A stretch of DNA of 64,000 nt. Origin: Acheta domesticus (taxonomy: Eukaryota > Arthropoda > Insecta > Orthoptera > Gryllidae). Within the stretch, counting starts at the first letter, position 1. The number at the start of each line of letters is the position of its first letter. A program made the position numbers and the translations under genes. This document shows, in pieces, positions 58,249 through 64,000 of this stretch. The notes beneath the pieces are model-generated. The model was not told the origin of the DNA, did no database searches, and saw only the letters and a program-made list of their open reading frames with translations. Location of the stretch: contig JAHLJT010009436.1 of the NCBI GenBank assembly GCA_031308135.1, forward strand, positions 157,327,976 through 157,391,975, written 5' to 3'.

Positions 58249-59623
58249 TAACTAACTAAAAATCTATTATTGTTGAGGCACAGAAACACTTTATATGATG
58301 AACAAATGAAGGACATTTGGGGCTGTCGCACCATGGCATTCAGCAACGAGACTGCTTTACATTGTTGGTATTTCAGGAAAATTATCAGCTTTTCTTTTTC
58401 ATACGCTGTTGTCAGGCAATGAGTAAGTTTTATTCTTGGAGACAACATTGCCAACATCTTCGTCTTCTGACCCTGTAACTGAATTCAGAAGTGTGTGTGC
58501 TACTGCTATTCTAAATCCGAGAATGTCTAGTTTTTCATGCAACAATTTCTTTTCCTATATACCATGAAATCTGAACAAAGGAAACATATGAATGAAGAAT
58601 TTGCTCCAGAAATGGTGCCAGAGGAGAGGTTCAAAAAAATTGTGTCCACTGCCAAATGCTTAGGTAACACAAAGGTTTTATCCTTTTCATTTTCATATTC
58701 ATTGCCCCACGTATCTATTTCTTCTCTACCCCAGGGAAAAGGCATGAAAAGGAGCAGTACAAATCCCATCTTGTTTTCGTTGGCGAGGGTCCACAAGATC
58801 GGACTCTTCATTGGGGAGATCTAATATTTCGTTTGTATTCACCCCTAAAAATATAATTGACTTGCCTACTAAAAATATTGAAAATTTGAGACCCATTGGT
58901 AACTCAAGAGGTTACACCATTACACACAATTACCTCATTCGGGCCAAATAATGAAAACTGAAAATATAAACTATTCATAGTAGTTAAAATGCTTCCCTAA
59001 AATTAGACTAACTTGAAAAGTAAAACATTAATTAGAATATTTACACAATTTTTTTTATTTACTTTCACTGCGGCACATCGTTCTTCATATGTCAAACACA
59101 TTCGATTTGTTGTGATGCTATAGTAACAACAATTCTTACAAAATAGATGAATATTTATATCTGGGAGATAGCGAACACTTAACAATGCTCGGAAACATGC
59201 AGAATTGTTTGAAACAAAGGATAAGCTATGTAACCTATAGGATATGCGGGGTCCGAAGAGGTTCTTAGCGGATTCTCTTATAACGTGGTCTCTTTATAAC
59301 GGTTTTATTGTACATTTAATAAATGAAATAATCTGCGTAAGAAGTTAACAACCTCAAATCCTGTACAGGCAGTCCTGTCAATCCACAGAATAAATTCTTT
59401 GATCATAAATGTTTGTCATTCCAGTATCGAAATAGAAAGATGGTGAATTTAATATTAATAAGAAAAACAAACTAGGCACAAGCCGGCAAATGTTACCAAA
59501 TTGCAACAAATAAACAGGAGTGAGGAATCTCGGGTCTCAAAATCAAGGAACCTTAGAACAGACATTTCTGTTAAAAACTCAAAATCTATTTTCAATACTA
59601 CATATAAATCTCTGAAAACCCAA

Positions 59624-60623
59624 NNNNNNNNNNNNNNNNNNNNNNNNNNNNNNNNNNNNNNNNNNNNNNNNNNNNNNNNNNNNNNNNNNNNNNNNNNNNN
59701 NNNNNNNNNNNNNNNNNNNNNNNNNNNNNNNNNNNNNNNNNNNNNNNNNNNNNNNNNNNNNNNNNNNNNNNNNNNNNNNNNNNNNNNNNNNNNNNNNNNN
59801 NNNNNNNNNNNNNNNNNNNNNNNNNNNNNNNNNNNNNNNNNNNNNNNNNNNNNNNNNNNNNNNNNNNNNNNNNNNNNNNNNNNNNNNNNNNNNNNNNNNN
59901 NNNNNNNNNNNNNNNNNNNNNNNNNNNNNNNNNNNNNNNNNNNNNNNNNNNNNNNNNNNNNNNNNNNNNNNNNNNNNNNNNNNNNNNNNNNNNNNNNNNN
60001 NNNNNNNNNNNNNNNNNNNNNNNNNNNNNNNNNNNNNNNNNNNNNNNNNNNNNNNNNNNNNNNNNNNNNNNNNNNNNNNNNNNNNNNNNNNNNNNNNNNN
60101 NNNNNNNNNNNNNNNNNNNNNNNNNNNNNNNNNNNNNNNNNNNNNNNNNNNNNNNNNNNNNNNNNNNNNNNNNNNNNNNNNNNNNNNNNNNNNNNNNNNN
60201 NNNNNNNNNNNNNNNNNNNNNNNNNNNNNNNNNNNNNNNNNNNNNNNNNNNNNNNNNNNNNNNNNNNNNNNNNNNNNNNNNNNNNNNNNNNNNNNNNNNN
60301 NNNNNNNNNNNNNNNNNNNNNNNNNNNNNNNNNNNNNNNNNNNNNNNNNNNNNNNNNNNNNNNNNNNNNNNNNNNNNNNNNNNNNNNNNNNNNNNNNNNN
60401 NNNNNNNNNNNNNNNNNNNNNNNNNNNNNNNNNNNNNNNNNNNNNNNNNNNNNNNNNNNNNNNNNNNNNNNNNNNNNNNNNNNNNNNNNNNNNNNNNNNN
60501 NNNNNNNNNNNNNNNNNNNNNNNNNNNNNNNNNNNNNNNNNNNNNNNNNNNNNNNNNNNNNNNNNNNNNNNNNNNNNNNNNNNNNNNNNNNNNNNNNNNN
60601 NNNNNNNNNNNNNNNNNNNNNNN
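59624..60623. other. Assembly gap (1000 N)
   Basis: Exactly 1000 consecutive N, again a placeholder join. The left contig ends at the edge of a Tc1-like transposon as judged from copy A. The right contig begins inside a LINE. Both edges therefore sit at repeats, the usual place for contigs to break. Confidence 0.99.
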
Positions 60624-60660
60624 CAGTCCGCAATTCAAAACAGATTTAGTGTTTTAGATT

Positions 60661-61540
60661 ATGAAACAGATTTTCCTCGCCTTCCTGATCCTCTCAACCC
60701 TTCCCTTCCATCGACAAATACATGCACAAACCAACGCAAACAGGCAAGGAAGCGTCAATACCAAAACACGTAAAGCTTCGCATCCCAGCCCACTTGAAAA
60801 CAAAGCCATTCCTACTGAGCCTAAGAAACAGGTACTTATTTTAGCTGACAGCCATGGTCGCCATCTTTCCTCCATTCTCAGTAGGAAGTTACCCCCCCAA
60901 CTACTCAGTTTCGTCTATTTTTAAACCTAACGGGAGGTTTGCAGACGTGACTGCAGAGCTGGACACTCACACGACGACACTGACCAATCAGGACACAGTC
61001 ATTATCATAGCAGGGCAGAATGACATTAATTTGGACGGTAACTTTACACCTGAACAACATGTAAAAAAATTACAATGTGCCGCCCAAAATACTAACATTG
61101 TAGTCTCGACTCTGCCCTTCTGGTACAACAGGCCAACTCTATGCAGCGTGATTAAGCACGCAAAACCAACAACTAAAACTGCACTGAGAGAAACAGATGT
61201 AACACTTTTTGAAATGAATTTTCTCTCAGTAAAACACTTCACCCGGCACGGTCTCCACATGAACCTTGCTGGAAAACATGCAGTCGGTGAAAAGCTTGCA
61301 CAATACATCATCAACTCCAGTCCTACGCAGCCTCCTGCCAAAAATCCATCCCTTTCACCTTCCTTACGTTCTCCACCCCCCACCCTTATTCTGAACACTC
61401 TTACCCCCTCCTGTGAACCTACTCCCGTTTTTTCCATTCCCACTACCAATGACGCCCCTATTTCCTCACAACCTGTGACTGCTGGGACACATTACAACCT
61501 TCGACCACGTACTCGAGATAAAAATGGAGTAAATATATAG
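60661..61540 (+). pseudogene. LINE ORF1 with SGNH esterase domain, copy 2 (empty LTR site)
   Basis: Same esterase blocks as copy 1 (ADSHGRH, AGQNDI, HGLHMNLAGK). The frame then runs uninterrupted from IINS into PTQPPAKNP, showing the original junction without the LTR. A private expansion of the C-run near 60891 (eight C against six) shifts the frame between the Ser and Asn blocks, so this copy is also broken. It ends NLRPRTRDKNGVNI. Confidence 0.88.
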
Positions 61541-61582
61541 CAACTACAGTCAGAAGCAGCAGAAAAACATTCGTGTAGGTAC

Positions 61583-64000
61583 ATGCAAAAAATAAAGATA
61601 TTGCACCATAATGTTCAATCCCTTTCAAATAAAACTGAGTTTATCGAGGCAGCTCTACAGAGCGATTTAAATCAAATGGATGTTCTTTGCTTTACAGAAC
61701 ATTGGTTATCTCCTAATGAACTTAGCATTTTCCAAATTCCAAACTTTTACCTCGCAGGCTATTATTGAAGAAAAGAGAATCTCATAAAAGTCCTGCATAT
61801 GGTTCTTGTATTTACGTTAAAAATAATATTGATTCTATCTCCGTGAAGGAATCCAATAAGTATTCCGTTGAAAATGTTTCTGAAATTCCTGTTGTACATC
61901 TTCCTGTGTTAAAAATGATATTGCTTTGCATCTACAGGCCTCCAACAAAGAGAGCTGCAGATTACATTTTGTTCTTAGAAAAACGAGATAACACTAATCA
62001 GTCATCAATCGCTCTTTTGAATCCATTGTTGTATGCGGAGATTTTAACATTGATTTTCTGGTCGAATCTTGCGAGAAAGAGCAGTTTCTTAATTTAATTA
62101 ATTCCTTCAATTTAGATATTACAATAAAAGAACCTACACGGATCACAGTAAATTCAAAGAAGGCAATCGATCAAAGTATAATTAACAAAACTACTACTCG
62201 ACATGAAATTGAAACAAAAAGATTTAGGATACAGTGACCACGATGCACAAATTCTTACCATTATACGAAATGCGAACAATGACACTATAAATAATACACG
62301 TATGAGTAGAGTGTTTTCTAAACGTAAAATAAAATTATTCATTGATTACTTGCTGCAGGAGTAATGGGACGCGGTTTATAATACTATTGATACAAACGAT
62401 AAATATTATTCTTTTTTTCAACGCTTTCATTTCATTTTAACACTTGCTTTCCTCTTCAGAAAAGAAAATTAAATAGTTCACGCAAAAGCAATTCTTGGAT
62501 AACACAAGGGATTAGAACATCATGTAAAAACAAACGAGTTCTTTCTTTCATTTCTAAGCATCATAACGTACCTCAAGATTTCCTCGTGTACTTTAAAAAA
62601 TACAAATCATTGTTAAGAAAAGTCATAAGGCAGGCTAAAATCATGAAACACGATCAGGATATTTTGAACTCAAATAACAAAACAAAATCAATGTGGGATA
62701 TAGTAAAAAATGCGACCAAACCGACTAGAAACCTTGTAGAGAATGTTGTTTTAAAAGATAACGATAGAGATGTGAACGATCCGGCAACAGTGGCTAGTCT
62801 CTTTAACCAATACTTTTCGAGAATTGCTGTCGATCTCACTAAGGGTTTTCAGCCACAAAATTCAACATCTGACGTTTCCCTAAAAATCTTAGATACTATG
62901 TTCTTTTCCGAAACCTCTTCCTATGAAATTTTCAAAATAATCGGTAAATTAAAAAATAAATATTCGGCCGGTTCAGACGAATTTCCCGATTTTTTGTTAA
63001 AGACGTCGCGCCAGCCATTATACATCCGTTAACTCACTTATTTAATGCATCCTTATGCACCAGAATTTTTCCAGATATTTTTAAAACAGCTAAGATTAAG
63101 CCGCTCTTCAAAAAAGGCAACAAAAATGAAATTGAAAATTATCGGCCAATTTCTCTTTTGTCAGTTTTTTCAAAAATATTAGAGAGACTTTTTTATGTGC
63201 GAATGGAAACCTTTCTCAATAAACACGACGCGTTTTCAAGTTGCCAACATGGATTCCGGAAATCAAGATCTACGGAAACAGCCATTTTTTCTTTTCTTAA
63301 GGATGTTGCCTCATCATTGGATCAAAACGAAGCAACTATTGGAATATTTTTAATCTTTCAAAATTACCTTCATATGGAATCCGTGGTATTGCTCTAGATT
63401 GACTATGTTCGTACCTTAAACAACGATCTCAGAGAGTAGAAATACCTTACTGGAATGATGGAACTTTATGTACACAACTTTCCGGTTCTTTTGCAATTGC
63501 ACGTGGAGTCCCGCAAGGATCGATTTTAGGGGTTCTCTTCCTATTATACGTAAATGACATGCCCTTAGCGATTCGAAACGTAAGAACAGTTCTCTTTGCG
63601 GATGATACAAATATTCCTTGCAACAAAGAAACAGTAAATAGTACAATATCAGATGTTTCAAATTGGTTCCGTAATAACAAATTAATAGTAAATGAAAAGA
63701 AAACTGTTTCAATGCAGTTTTCCATATCAAATAAAAAATTCTGTACTCCATGGAAAATGAACGGTGTGCCATTGACTGATGTTAATGTAACAAAATGTTT
63801 AGGTCTATCAATTCAGTCAAACCTCAAATGGAATGCCCACTTAAATGAATTGAACACAAAATTAAGTTCATTATGCTACGCGTTCAGAATTCTTTCAAAT
63901 TCCGTCAGCCTTCATACAGCTCGTTGTGTATATTTTGCCAATTCACTCCCGCCTGATATATGGCATAATATTCTGAGGAAACACATCTTATAGCTCCCAG
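61583..64000 (+). pseudogene. LINE ORF2 (endonuclease-reverse transcriptase), copy 2, broken
   Basis: Repeats the endonuclease and RT pieces of copy 1, with the same TGA after LAGYY and the same frame breaks. Beyond the point where copy 1 is cut it continues: GVPQGSILGVLFLLYVNDMP, the catalytic LFADDTNIP, SNWFRNNKLIVNEKKT, CLGLSIQSNLKWNAHL, and a decayed terminal region where YFAN should continue into FHSRLIYGIIFWGN but is shifted by a lost base near 63942. Private stop TAA near 62361. Confidence 0.9.

Larger units (their letters stand above)
47542..59623. repeat. Duplicated block, copy B (piggyBac-empty)
   Basis: This contig lies between two 1000-N gaps. From 47762 onward it repeats positions 1-14663. 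The first 220 bases (47542-47761) would correspond to sequence just left of the window. It carries the same LINE fragment, older piggyBac, hAT-like MITE, TA and CA microsatellites and foldback MITEs in the same order. It has an uninterrupted TTAA at the point where copy A holds a 2.8-kb piggyBac. Its edges coincide with assembly gaps, which favours a haplotig over a biological duplication. Confidence 0.93.
60624..64000 (+). mobile_element. CR1/jockey-group LINE, copy 2 (no LTR insertion), truncated by window
   Basis: It runs from the contig edge to the window end and matches 42743-46541 at about 98 percent by eye, except for the missing 892 bp (LTR plus one target copy). It extends further into RT than copy 1. 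Several inactivating lesions are shared with copy 1 and others are private, so the two are related by descent as DNA (alleles or duplicate) or by a common defective source. Confidence 0.9.

Noticed and set aside
59455..60649. Frames spanning the second N gap
   Set aside because: Same reason: the interior is all N and the flanks belong to different contigs.

Overview
The window is nuclear DNA from a eukaryote. It has introns with canonical GT/AG junctions, AT-rich intergenic DNA, one very GC-rich CpG-type first exon and many class I and class II transposable elements. The protein families (an Hrb27C/hrp48-type RNA-binding protein, an arthropod-style Tc1 element, piggyBac, a LINE with an esterase ORF1) point to an arthropod, most likely an insect with a large repeat-rich genome. 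The species cannot be fixed from the sequence alone.

Only two host genes are clear, and they lie head to head. Hrb27C (DAZAP1/hrp48 family, minus strand) has seven coding exons between 25290 and 20473: two RRMs followed by the start of a Gly/Met/Pro-rich tail. Its 3' exons are missing from the adjacent sequence; a small exon candidate 19 kb downstream (1151-1110) has the right phase. About 1.5 kb away on the plus strand is the GC-rich first coding exon (26817-27714) of a chondroitin sulfate synthase (Chsy/CHSY1 family), broken by one extra base at 27162. I see no further Chsy exon, so 27715 to about 42.5 kb is probably its first intron. No functional link between the two products is implied; they share only a divergent promoter region.

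The rest is mobile DNA and an assembly feature. Positions 1-14663 and 47542-59623 are two nearly identical copies of one block. The second copy is bracketed by two gaps of exactly 1000 N, and the contig after the second gap (60624-64000) repeats the LINE at 42743-46541. The differences are about 1-2 percent, mostly small indels and homopolymer changes. I infer uncollapsed alleles (haplotigs) scaffolded in series, although a recent segmental duplication is possible. The pairs give filled and empty sites. A 2799-bp piggyBac element (3500-6298, TTAA target duplication) is absent from copy B. An 887-bp solo LTR (43437-44323, ACTCC duplication) is absent from the second LINE.

Other elements include: an older piggyBac present in both block copies; hAT-type MITEs (one with a perfect 8-bp duplication); a Tc1-like transposon carrying a small foldback MITE; a 1472-bp TA-flanked inverted-repeat element built of nested hairpins, 22-24 bp tandem units and tRNA-derived SINE-like modules; a DDE transposase fossil; tRNA-like SINE heads; a LINE 3' fragment; and TA, TA/GA, CA and GC-rich tandem repeats. 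The most unusual structure is the 34956-36427 element. The cleanest inferences are the piggyBac and LTR presence/absence pairs.
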